A DNA stretch of 64,000 nucleotides from Mucilaginibacter sp. 44-25. GTDB taxonomy: Bacteria; Bacteroidota; Bacteroidia; Sphingobacteriales; Sphingobacteriaceae. The notes under the pieces were generated by a model. The model had not been told where the DNA came from and did not search any database. It saw only the letters and a list, made by a program, of their open reading frames with translations. The stretch lies in the NCBI GenBank assembly GCA_001898335.1, contig MKTS01000004.1:25896-89895 (forward strand), read 5' to 3'. Below, piece by piece: positions 37,937 through 46,506 of this stretch; position 1 is the stretch's first letter, and every line of letters starts with the position of its first letter. The translations under genes were made by a program, and so were the position numbers.

Positions 37937-40900
37937 TTATAATAAACGCTCATCCAGCATTTTCTTCCCGAAGATAACCCGTAACATGCTCGGTAAAACA
38001 ATCAATAATAGCGGTAATGCCACAATAAAGCCTCCTATAACCGCTATAGCCAGCGGCTGGTGCAATTGTGCGCCCGCACCAATCCCGAGTGCTAATGGCA
38101 TCAAAGCGATAATGGCGCCCAGGGCCGTCATGAGTTTAGGACGTAAACGTGTAGAGATGGAGAATACAATGGCATCATCTATTGTACTTTCGCGAGCGCT
38201 TTCCCTGAATTGCCAGAAGGTGAATATGGCGTTCTCGCCAATAATGCCAACAATCATGATCAAGCCGGTATAGCTGCCCACATTCAAAGGAGTATGTGTG
38301 ATAAATAAAGCCAGGAAACTGCCTGCTATACCCAGCACTGCAACACCTAAGATCACAAATCCAACACGGATATCGCGGAAGAGAAAAAGGATTACACAGA
38401 ACACCAGCAAGCTGGCCGTAACCAGGATGATCAGCAATTCTTTAAAAGACTGCTGCTGCTCGGCATAAGCTCCACCATAACTGATGTGGTACCCCGACGG
38501 CAAGTTAACTTTCGCAGCAATTTGTTTTTGGATAACGGGTATCACACTTCCAAGACTTCCATTGTCGAGACGGGCGGTGATCACCCCCATCGACTGCAGA
38601 TTTTCGCGCTGCACTTCAGCGTCGCCCGGGTGAATATAAGTTTTTGCAACTTCGGCCAGGGGAAGTAGTTTACCATTATTCAGAAAAATGCTTTGCTTTT
38701 GGAGGCCTGCTACATCCAGTGATCGGTTACCCGGATAAACCATGCGTATAGGTGATAGCTGCTCTTTTTCAATCAGGTTGCCGGCTATGTTACCTTCGAG
38801 CGAATTTTGCACCTGCATTTGCAGGTTGTTGGGAGTTAGGTTGTACTGTGCAAGCTTTCCGTAGTCGGGTTGTATTTCCAGCGATGGCCCTGCAATTACA
38901 ATACCATCGAAAACATCGGCAGTGCCCTTCACCCCCCCAATCACATGCGCAACCTGTTTTGAAAGATCCTGTAGTATTCGCTGATCGTTCCCAAAAACCT
39001 TGATCTCTATTGGTTGGGTAGAGGTCATCAGATCGCCCAACATGTCACCGATCACCTGGCCAAAATCTACCCGGAGCGCGGGTTGGGTAGATGCTATGGC
39101 TGTACGCAAATCACTGATCACTTCTTCAGTTGATTTGTCTCTTCCTTTTTTTAACTGTATAAGATAATCGCCGGTATTAGGTTCAGTGATAAAGAAACCC
39201 ATCTGGGTGCCTGTCCTGCGTGAATATGCAGCCACATCCGGGTGTTTAATAATGATCTTCTCAATTTCGCGTAGCATCCGGTCGGTTTCTTCAAGCGATG
39301 TGCCCGGAGGTGAGGTATAATCTAATACAATACTGCCCTCATCCATGTCGGGTAAAAAGCCGCTCTCCAACCTACCGGGAATGAAAATGATCACGGCGAC
39401 CAGTATCAGCACAAAAACTCCACTGATCAAAGGTTTATGAATGAATAACGATACCCACCGTTGTTTTTTAACGTGGTGTTCCTCTTCTTTCCTGCTATCG
39501 TTCCGGAGCTTTTTGCGGGTAAGCAGCAGGTAAACAATTGGTAAACCGATCCAGGTGATAAAAAATGAACACACCAGGGTAATGATCATGGTGTTGGTCA
39601 TGATCTTGAAATAAGCCCCGGCAACTCCGGTCATGAGCACAAAGGGTATAAAGATGACAATAGTACTCAAGGATGATGCGACCATTGCAGGGAGCAGGTA
39701 ACCTATGGCTTCATGTATCAGTATAGTGGTTGGCCTGTCGGGATGCTCTTCGTGTGTACGGTGTATCTGTTCTACCACCACAATGGCATCATCAATAATG
39801 AGGCCTATGGCTGCCGCGATAGCCCCAAGCGTCATGATGTTGAAGGTGTAATCCTTCACGTAAAGAATTAGCAAGGTGCAGGCAAGCGTAACGGGGATAG
39901 TAATTAAGATAGTCGCGCTTGCCTTTAGCGAGCGCAGGAATATCATGGCTACCAGTATAGCAAGCGCCAAACCAATCCATAAGCTGTCGCTCACGCTGCG
40001 GATAGCGTCTTTTACAAAATCGGCCTGTATATAATAGGATTTGATGGTAACCCCCGGCGGCAAGATCTTCTGCAACGCGCTGATCTTAGTGCCCATCGCA
40101 TCAGAAAGATCAACCAGGTTAGCGCCGGGCTGTTTGATCACCGCTATCAGTACACCTTCGTGCCCGTTGGCGTTAATTTTGGTATATTCAATACCCGGAT
40201 TAATTTGTACCTCGGCTACATCTTTTAATTGTACCACGCGCTTACGGTCATTACTGATCACCACCTCTCCAAGTTTATCGGCTGCGCCTACTGTAGCGTC
40301 TATAACCGTTAGGTACAGCATCTTATAAGCCGATAGATACCCCTCAGACCTGATGAAGTTGGTTTGAGCCAATGTATTGCTGATCATATCCGGCGTAATG
40401 CCTAAACTACTCATTTTTTGCACGTTCAGTATCAGCCAGTATTCTTTGGTTTTACCCCCAATAACCCTGATTTCGGACACCCCGCTCACCTGCGACAGGA
40501 ATGGCTTTACCGTATACGTAGCGATTTGCTTTAATTCTATGGCTGATTTATTGTGGCTTTCCAGCGTGTAACCGCTCACCGGTAAAATAGAGGGATTCAT
40601 CTTTTCCACCGTGATGTTCACTTCCGGCGGAAGCGCGTTCTTGACCTGGTCGATACTTGCTTGTATGCGTTGCAGGCTAAGATCAATGTCAGCATTCCAG
40701 TTCATGAATGCTGATATTTCGCAGCTACCCCGGCTGGTGGTACTGCGCACATATTGCAGATCGGGTACCTGTTTAACGGCATTTTCGAGCGGCTTGGTCA
40801 CTGTTACCATCATCTTGTCAACGGGCTGCAGGCCGGCATCGGCAATTATTTTTATTTTGGGAAAAGTGATCTCAGGGAACAGCGAGGTCTGCAGTCGGGT

Positions 40901-40990
40901 ATAAGCAAAGGCGCCACCCAACAGCAGGATGAACAGCATTAGGCTTACGGGCGTTTTGTATTTAACAAAAAAGTCGCTTACGAACTTCAT
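37937..40990 (-). CDS. RND efflux pump inner-membrane transporter
   Basis: 1017 residues, full length for the AcrB/CusA superfamily. There is a TM1 start (FVKYKTPVSLMLFILLLGGA), two large periplasmic porter halves, and a TM4 proton-relay motif GLIIDDAIVVVEQIHR with the two adjacent Asp of HAE-type pumps rather than the heavy-metal pattern. A second conserved block is GLIMIVGIIGENAIFTFW. It forms a tripartite pump with the adaptor and TolC protein encoded just upstream (4-bp overlap with the adaptor gene). The substrate is undetermined. Confidence 0.92.
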   Translation of the reverse strand: MKFVSDFFVKYKTPVSLMLFILLLGGAFAYTRLQTSLFPEITFPKIKIIADAGLQPVDKMMVTVTKPLENAVKQVPDLQYVRSTTSRGSCEISAFMNWNADIDLSLQRIQASIDQVKNALPPEVNITVEKMNPSILPVSGYTLESHNKSAIELKQIATYTVKPFLSQVSGVSEIRVIGGKTKEYWLILNVQKMSSLGITPDMISNTLAQTNFIRSEGYLSAYKMLYLTVIDATVGAADKLGEVVISNDRKRVVQLKDVAEVQINPGIEYTKINANGHEGVLIAVIKQPGANLVDLSDAMGTKISALQKILPPGVTIKSYYIQADFVKDAIRSVSDSLWIGLALAILVAMIFLRSLKASATILITIPVTLACTLLILYVKDYTFNIMTLGAIAAAIGLIIDDAIVVVEQIHRTHEEHPDRPTTILIHEAIGYLLPAMVASSLSTIVIFIPFVLMTGVAGAYFKIMTNTMIITLVCSFFITWIGLPIVYLLLTRKKLRNDSRKEEEHHVKKQRWVSLFIHKPLISGVFVLILVAVIIFIPGRLESGFLPDMDEGSIVLDYTSPPGTSLEETDRMLREIEKIIIKHPDVAAYSRRTGTQMGFFITEPNTGDYLIQLKKGRDKSTEEVISDLRTAIASTQPALRVDFGQVIGDMLGDLMTSTQPIEIKVFGNDQRILQDLSKQVAHVIGGVKGTADVFDGIVIAGPSLEIQPDYGKLAQYNLTPNNLQMQVQNSLEGNIAGNLIEKEQLSPIRMVYPGNRSLDVAGLQKQSIFLNNGKLLPLAEVAKTYIHPGDAEVQRENLQSMGVITARLDNGSLGSVIPVIQKQIAAKVNLPSGYHISYGGAYAEQQQSFKELLIILVTASLLVFCVILFLFRDIRVGFVILGVAVLGIAGSFLALFITHTPLNVGSYTGLIMIVGIIGENAIFTFWQFRESARESTIDDAIVFSISTRLRPKLMTALGAIIALMPLALGIGAGAQLHQPLAIAVIGGFIVALPLLLIVLPSMLRVIFGKKMLDERLL

Positions 40991-41928
40991 AGTTTAGTGA
41001 TCTTGATTTTTGCGGTATCTGCCAGGCCATAATTACCTGTTTCAATTATTCTGTCTGCAGATTTAAAAACAGGCTCGACGATTTCAATCCGGTTTCCGGT
41101 TTCAATACCTTTTTTTACCGGAGTTTTTACTGCCGTGCTGTCGTTGATCAGCTTCATTACCCAAAATTCGGTTAGGGTTTCATTAGCCAGCACGGCAGAT
41201 TTTGGCAATGTGGGTGCCTGGGTTTTAGCTGCTTTAATTAAACGTGCTTTAGCAACCAAATTTTCAGGCAGCGGGGCCGAACCGTTAACTTTAACCACCA
41301 AACCTTGCGTTTGTGCAAGTGTGTCAACCGTGGGCATAATTGAGGCGATGTGTCCGGGTAGCTTGGTACCGTCAGGCAGATCGATACGCAAATTTTGGTT
41401 TTGAGCAATTAACCTGTGAAGTTCATAAGGTACCTGCACCAGAAATGCAAAGCTATTATGGTCGCTGATAATGGCTAATTGCTCGCCATCCTGCACATAA
41501 TCGCCAAGCTGATGATTGAGCTGGCTGATGTAGCCTCCTTCAGATGCTCTGATATGGTTGACACCGGTAAAGCGAAAATTTTTATCGAGCGAATTGATGG
41601 TATTGCCAATGCTTTGCGCTTCTTTTGTTTTAATTATAAACAGCAACTGGCCTTTTTGTACATATTGGCCCGGTTTAACATTAACCTTTTCGACATAACC
41701 TATCGCATTGGCCTTTACATAATTTTTCTGCAAAAAAACAGAGGTAGCGTTTAGCGTTATGGTGTCAGAAACAGGTTCTGTAATAATATGTGTGATGGTA
41801 ACCGGCGTAACGGCTTCGGGCGTATGCTCCTCGTCTTCAGCAGCTTGTTTACTACTGCATGAAAAAAGCACCGGAACTGTAAAAAGTACCAAAGAGTGAG
41901 CAAGCAGTCGTTTGATTTGTATGGTCAT
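40987..41928 (-). CDS. RND periplasmic adaptor lipoprotein
   Basis: 313 residues. The lipobox LFTVPVLFSC places the lipidated Cys at about residue 24. The biotinyl-lipoyl halves are split by a short hairpin: YVEKVNVKPGQYVQKGQLLF and GYISQLNHQLGDYVQDGEQL. A beta-barrel domain (IASIMPTVDTLAQTQGLVVK) follows. The short coiled coil and length are within the HlyD/AcrA family. It links the RND transporter to the TolC-like channel. It starts 1 bp after the TolC stop. Confidence 0.9.
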   Translation of the reverse strand: MTIQIKRLLAHSLVLFTVPVLFSCSSKQAAEDEEHTPEAVTPVTITHIITEPVSDTITLNATSVFLQKNYVKANAIGYVEKVNVKPGQYVQKGQLLFIIKTKEAQSIGNTINSLDKNFRFTGVNHIRASEGGYISQLNHQLGDYVQDGEQLAIISDHNSFAFLVQVPYELHRLIAQNQNLRIDLPDGTKLPGHIASIMPTVDTLAQTQGLVVKVNGSAPLPENLVAKARLIKAAKTQAPTLPKSAVLANETLTEFWVMKLINDSTAVKTPVKKGIETGNRIEIVEPVFKSADRIIETGNYGLADTAKIKITKL

Positions 41929-41929
41929 G

Positions 41930-43165
41930 TTATCGGTTGTAGTAATTAAGCTGATTGATCAATTGTAGCTGGCTAACCATATTGGTAGTAAGCAGGTTAC
42001 GTACAGAAAGGTAATTGTTAACAGCAAGAATAAGATCCGCTATCTTCAGGTCGCCGGTTTGCATGAGTTTCGCGTCAACCTTGATCAGCGATTCGGCGTA
42101 TTTGAATTGGTTTCGGATATCTGCAAGCAGTGAATCATAACCTTTTATCTGTTCCGTAAGTTGGTAGATTTGCTGACTGTATTGCCGGTCAAAAAAGTTT
42201 TTATACTGTTGCCGTGTTTCTTCCTCCAGTTGTATCTTCCTGTGTAGCAGCTTGCGTTGGCCCCCATCGTAAATTGGCACCGTTACGCCAAAACCAGCGC
42301 TGAGTCCCCAATTTTTATAGTAATCCGCTGTAAGGTCAGAGTTATAACCACCATCCATATATATATGAAGCTTAGGCTTGTAGGCATAATCTACCAACTG
42401 TTGCTGGTTACGTATCCTGATACTGTCCAATTGAAATTGCCTGAAAAAGATGCTTTGGCTTTTGTCCGAAATAAAGCCCGGTATTAAGTTCGGCCTGTCA
42501 AGTGAATCCAGGCTGGTATCCCCTACCCCAGCAAGGTATTTTAGTGTAGAATAATCGGCTTTATACTGAAGCTGTGCCTGCTTTAATTGTAATTGCGCTT
42601 GCTGGTAAGTAACTAAAAAAGCCAGATAGTCGGCCTGTTTGTATACATTACTGCGGGTGAGTTTCAATAAAACTTTTTCTTCACCACTTAATAGCTGTGT
42701 AATTTCGCGGTTATACCGTTCCTGCTCCTGGCTCCCATAAGCGGTGATGTATTGGGCAATAATTGTTTTCCTCAATTCCTGCTCAGATAGTTTAATTGTA
42801 TTTCGCAGAGAGTCTTTTTGATTAAGTATGCTCAATATTTGCGCATTCAGATAGCTTCTGCCAATAAATTGCTTATCAACCGTAAGCAAACCTGTTAATT
42901 GCTGCCCGTTAGTAATGGCATTAGCATATCCATAACCTCTTATTACTGGCGCATACAAACCTAAACCACTTGCGGTTACCTGGGGCTTAAAACCGGCCCT
43001 TAGGCGAACGCTATCAATCTGAGCCGATAAAATCTGATTATTCAGATCTTTGATCAATGGGCTGTTCTGCAGGGCTGATTGTACAAAGGTTTCTAATTTC
43101 GACGATTGTGCTTGCACTACAAGCACAGAAAATGCTAATACAATACAGAGAATCAGTCGCTTCAT
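41930..43165 (-). CDS. TolC-family outer-membrane efflux channel
   Basis: 411 residues from the ATG at 43165, giving signal peptide MKRLILCIVLAFSVLVVQAQ; the in-frame ATG at 43189 would overlap the kinase stop region. Long helices rich in Gln and Leu (YLAFLVTYQQAQLQLKQAQL) and the internal duplication of OEP domains are evident, with SAGFGVTVPIYDGGQRKLLH matching the second OEP repeat. It is the outer-membrane exit duct of the pump operon. Confidence 0.9.
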   Translation of the reverse strand: MKRLILCIVLAFSVLVVQAQSSKLETFVQSALQNSPLIKDLNNQILSAQIDSVRLRAGFKPQVTASGLGLYAPVIRGYGYANAITNGQQLTGLLTVDKQFIGRSYLNAQILSILNQKDSLRNTIKLSEQELRKTIIAQYITAYGSQEQERYNREITQLLSGEEKVLLKLTRSNVYKQADYLAFLVTYQQAQLQLKQAQLQYKADYSTLKYLAGVGDTSLDSLDRPNLIPGFISDKSQSIFFRQFQLDSIRIRNQQQLVDYAYKPKLHIYMDGGYNSDLTADYYKNWGLSAGFGVTVPIYDGGQRKLLHRKIQLEEETRQQYKNFFDRQYSQQIYQLTEQIKGYDSLLADIRNQFKYAESLIKVDAKLMQTGDLKIADLILAVNNYLSVRNLLTTNMVSQLQLINQLNYYNR

Positions 43166-43189
43166 AATTTGCAATAATTTAATGGGCAA

Positions 43190-44446
43190 TCAGGCTCTAA
43201 ATTTAATGGTGAAACAATGAAGTTGACCGGCGTAATGATAGCTTAGCTGAAACCCGTAAAGATCGCATATCTCTTTCACCAGCGTAAGCCCCAGCCCGGT
43301 ACCTTCCGATTCGGAAGATTTATAAAACCGCTGGAAAATAACTTCTTCATCTAAAGCGGTATCCTTGCCTGTATTACTCATACGCATACCGCTTGCATCA
43401 AGGTCTACAATAACTTTCCCGCCGGTATGGTTATGGCGCATAGCGTTTGCGAGCAGATTATTAAATAAATTGGTCAGCAGATCCCGGTTCATGTTGACGT
43501 GGCAGGGCTGCAGATGTGCTTCCACAACAATACCCCGGGCCTGGTAAAGCCCCTGAAATTCTGAAAGTTTTTCCCGTAATGCTTCAGAAATTTCCATTTC
43601 CACTTGCTCGGGCATCAGCTTATTTTCAACACGGGCAAGCAGCAGCATGGATTTGTTTAAGCGGGTCATTTTTCCGATTACGCCATACAACTCAGTGATC
43701 AACTTACTTTGATGCACGGTGATGTCATTATCCTGGGCCAGGTTATCCAGTTTGGAATTTAATACCGCTACAGGGGTCATTAACTCGTGCGCCGCATTCT
43801 CCACAAATTTCTTCAGGGCAATATAATCGTGCGTAACCCGCTTGGACATAGCCGTAACCTCCCTGTTCATATCGTTAAACTCGTCAATACTGGCATTTAG
43901 CGGAGCAATCACTTGCTGGTCGGCCAGATTAAACTGCTTAATTTGCTGCAGCATGGAATAAAAGGGCTGCCATAAATTACGCATCAATAGCCGGTTAACC
44001 AGTAGCAGGAATACTAACAGCACGAGTATAATACCGAGTGTAATAATAAAGATCACTCTGATCAACTCCTCAGTTTCTACTTTCGACTCGGTGATGATGA
44101 TCCTGTAAGGCTGTTTGCCAACATTTACAGCGCTAACAAGACTGCGCCCTGATTCCATTTCCCTATCAAGATCATTGTAATACTGAGTGTCTGAAAATTT
44201 CCTAACTACCTTTTCATTGCCAATTTTTTGAAATTTGATTTTAAGATCTTCTGATTTGAAGACCTGGGGAAGATGTCCGTTGAGCTTTACATAGTCAAAT
44301 ATTTCGTTTTCCTCTACCATCAGGTCCTTATCAACCTTTCCGGTAAGGATATAGCTGATAGTGAAATAATAAACGAAGCCCGCAACTATGATGATAAAGC
44401 AAGTAGCGATCAGGCTGGTCCGGTTATATTTGTCCAGCAGCCTCAC
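43190..44446 (-). CDS. Two-component sensor histidine kinase
   Basis: 418 residues with two membrane helices (SLIATCFIIIVAGFVYYFTI and VIFIITLGIILVLLVFLLLV), a periplasmic sensor of about 100 residues and a HAMP-like linker. The H-box is NAAHELMTPVAVLN, the N-box LFNNLLANAMRHNHTGG and the G2 box GTGLGLTLVKEI; the G1 region (MSNTGKDTAL) is slightly atypical. It overlaps the response-regulator gene by 4 bp. It probably controls the efflux operon it sits in, in the manner of CusS-type systems. Confidence 0.92.
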   Translation of the reverse strand: MRLLDKYNRTSLIATCFIIIVAGFVYYFTISYILTGKVDKDLMVEENEIFDYVKLNGHLPQVFKSEDLKIKFQKIGNEKVVRKFSDTQYYNDLDREMESGRSLVSAVNVGKQPYRIIITESKVETEELIRVIFIITLGIILVLLVFLLLVNRLLMRNLWQPFYSMLQQIKQFNLADQQVIAPLNASIDEFNDMNREVTAMSKRVTHDYIALKKFVENAAHELMTPVAVLNSKLDNLAQDNDITVHQSKLITELYGVIGKMTRLNKSMLLLARVENKLMPEQVEMEISEALREKLSEFQGLYQARGIVVEAHLQPCHVNMNRDLLTNLFNNLLANAMRHNHTGGKVIVDLDASGMRMSNTGKDTALDEEVIFQRFYKSSESEGTGLGLTLVKEICDLYGFQLSYHYAGQLHCFTIKFRA

Positions 44447-45174
44447 AATTCTGTAAATTTATAACCCATTCCATAGGCCGACTGGATGTAATCTTTTCCG
44501 CCAGCATCCATGATTTTCTTTCGCAGGTTTTTGATATGCGAGTACAGGAAATCAAAGTTATCGCAAAGATCTACCGCGTCTCCCCAAAGATGTTCCGCTA
44601 TCGCATTTTTTGAAATTACCTTTGCTTTGTTCGCAATAAAATAAAGTAATAACGCATATTCCTTTTTGGTTAGCTTCAGCGTACTGTCATGAACTATGAC
44701 TTGCTGCGATGTGAGATCTATTTTAATTTCATTGAAGGCAACGGTACGGCTACCGTCAAAAGATTTTCGGCGGACAATTGACATTACCCTTGCTTTTAAT
44801 TCTGAAAGATGAAAGGGTTTTACGAGGTAATCGTCCGCACCCATATCCAAGCCGTTTAAACGATCATCAAGTGAATTCTTCGCGGAAACGATCAATACGC
44901 CATCAGGGTAATTATTTATTTTCAGGTTCTCTAAAATGTCCAAACCAGACCCATCAGGCAAGGTAATATCCAAGACGATGCAATCATAACGGTAAATGTT
45001 AATTTTTTGGAGCGCCGAAGCATAGTCTGCAACAACCTCACAAACATTGCCGCCGCCGGCAAAATATTGCTGGATACCGTCCCTGAGCCCGGGTTCGTCT
45101 TCTATGACTAATATTTTCACGTTAAACAAATTAGGAAATTGATTCTGAAAAAAAACTGAATTTTTCAAATCCAT
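44443..45174 (-). CDS. OmpR-family response regulator
   Basis: 243 residues from ATG 45174. A GTG at 45120 directly before KILVIEDEPG gives a more typical 225-residue protein and may be the real start. The receiver has acidic pair EDE, phosphoacceptor Asp in DCIVLDITLPDGSG and Lys in DYLVKPFHL. The C-terminal winged helix includes LKLTKKEYALLLYFIANKAK and HIKNLRKKIMDAGGKDYIQS. It is the partner of the overlapping kinase. It follows the phosphoesterase by 7 bp. Confidence 0.92.
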   Translation of the reverse strand: MDLKNSVFFQNQFPNLFNVKILVIEDEPGLRDGIQQYFAGGGNVCEVVADYASALQKINIYRYDCIVLDITLPDGSGLDILENLKINNYPDGVLIVSAKNSLDDRLNGLDMGADDYLVKPFHLSELKARVMSIVRRKSFDGSRTVAFNEIKIDLTSQQVIVHDSTLKLTKKEYALLLYFIANKAKVISKNAIAEHLWGDAVDLCDNFDFLYSHIKNLRKKIMDAGGKDYIQSAYGMGYKFTEL

Positions 45175-45181
45175 TGAACAA

Positions 45182-46333
45182 TCAAAAACATTTCAAATTG
45201 ATCGTCTTAGACATTCCGAACAAAACCGGATATTTTGGATCACCCGGCCTGGCATTCCAGAAACACTCGCGAACAGTAAGCAATTGATTTTCCGGATCCA
45301 GCATAATTAACTGAAAGGATAGTCTGGTTTCGTCCGTATCGGAAACATTACCTTTCATTGGAGAATCCACACGAAAAACCGGCAGATTAATATCGTTATC
45401 AGGGCCGTGATACATATAAAATTCGTTCCAATTACTATGTCCATGGAAATAGGCTTTTATATTGGGGTGTTGCTTTAGGAAAGCTACCCAACCACGTTGT
45501 TCTAAATCAGTTGAATGCTCGCCCTTTTGCGGCACAGTACTTTCCTTGTAACACTCTTCGGTGAGGTCTTCAAATTTACTTCCGGCGGCAAACCGGCCCG
45601 GAGCCACAGGATTATTAAAATGCTTTGCATCGCAGATGGGCGGATCATGCGTGAAAATAATTACAGGAGTTTTCGCAGAAACCTTCGCCAAATCGCTTGC
45701 CATCCAAACGCGTTCGGCAGAGTCGGGCCACAGGTTAATAAACAGGAAATGTACGCCGCCAATATCCCGCGAATAATGGATCTTGTCGTTCTTATAGTTG
45801 AAAGAGCTTGAAGTTAACGGAACTTTGGGTCGCAGCATCATATTATAAACACCAACCATCACTGCCGGATCGGTAGCAGGGATCATTTTCTTGCTGAAAC
45901 CAATAGCGTTGGAAATATCATGATTGCCGGGTATCAGCAGCAATTGGGTGCGCTTTCCATGCTGATCCTTTAAATATAAATGATCTTTATAATCGTTTTC
46001 AAATTGTTGCCATGACTTTGATGAGGATTGATAGGGCGGTTCCATTCGGTTAGCTATATCTCCGGATTGTACCAAATAGTCAATATATGCAATCCGCTGT
46101 CCAGCTTCAACACCCTCATCAGCCGGAAGCTTGGTTCCGGGAAGCGTGTTCATTTTATCAATCATAACACCGTTTACCACGTAGGCAGCCACATTGGTAT
46201 CATTGCGGAAATGCTCACGGAATATGCCATAGTGGGCATCAGAAGAATAGATGATGTTAATGGCTTTTTTACTTTGGCTTTTAAGCGAAAAAGGTAATAA
46301 GCAAATGAGCAGTGCAAAAGCGATTTTATGCAT
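45182..46333 (-). CDS. Secreted calcineurin-like metallophosphoesterase
   Basis: 383 residues with a signal peptide (MHKIAFALLICLLPFSLKSQ). The five metal-binding motifs of the superfamily are visible: SSDAHYG, SGDIANR, PGNHDIS, FTHDPP and FHGHSN. It is probably periplasmic or surface-located. It is the first gene of the leftward operon and divergent from a TonB receptor across 173 bp. A link between phosphoester hydrolysis and receptor uptake is suggested by position only. Confidence 0.85.
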   Translation of the reverse strand: MHKIAFALLICLLPFSLKSQSKKAINIIYSSDAHYGIFREHFRNDTNVAAYVVNGVMIDKMNTLPGTKLPADEGVEAGQRIAYIDYLVQSGDIANRMEPPYQSSSKSWQQFENDYKDHLYLKDQHGKRTQLLLIPGNHDISNAIGFSKKMIPATDPAVMVGVYNMMLRPKVPLTSSSFNYKNDKIHYSRDIGGVHFLFINLWPDSAERVWMASDLAKVSAKTPVIIFTHDPPICDAKHFNNPVAPGRFAAGSKFEDLTEECYKESTVPQKGEHSTDLEQRGWVAFLKQHPNIKAYFHGHSNWNEFYMYHGPDNDINLPVFRVDSPMKGNVSDTDETRLSFQLIMLDPENQLLTVRECFWNARPGDPKYPVLFGMSKTINLKCF

Positions 46334-46506
46334 GAATTGGAAATTTGCTCAAAAATCAACTTGAATTTTGTAGAGAATCTGCACAAAAGCAATTTTATGC
46401 ATGTATCTGTGTTAAGCGATTATTATGATTTTATTACCTAATTGTCAGTGGGTTGAAATTTCAAATTTTCTTCAGATTTGAGCGGGTTTCTTTGCGCTAA
46501 ATTTCA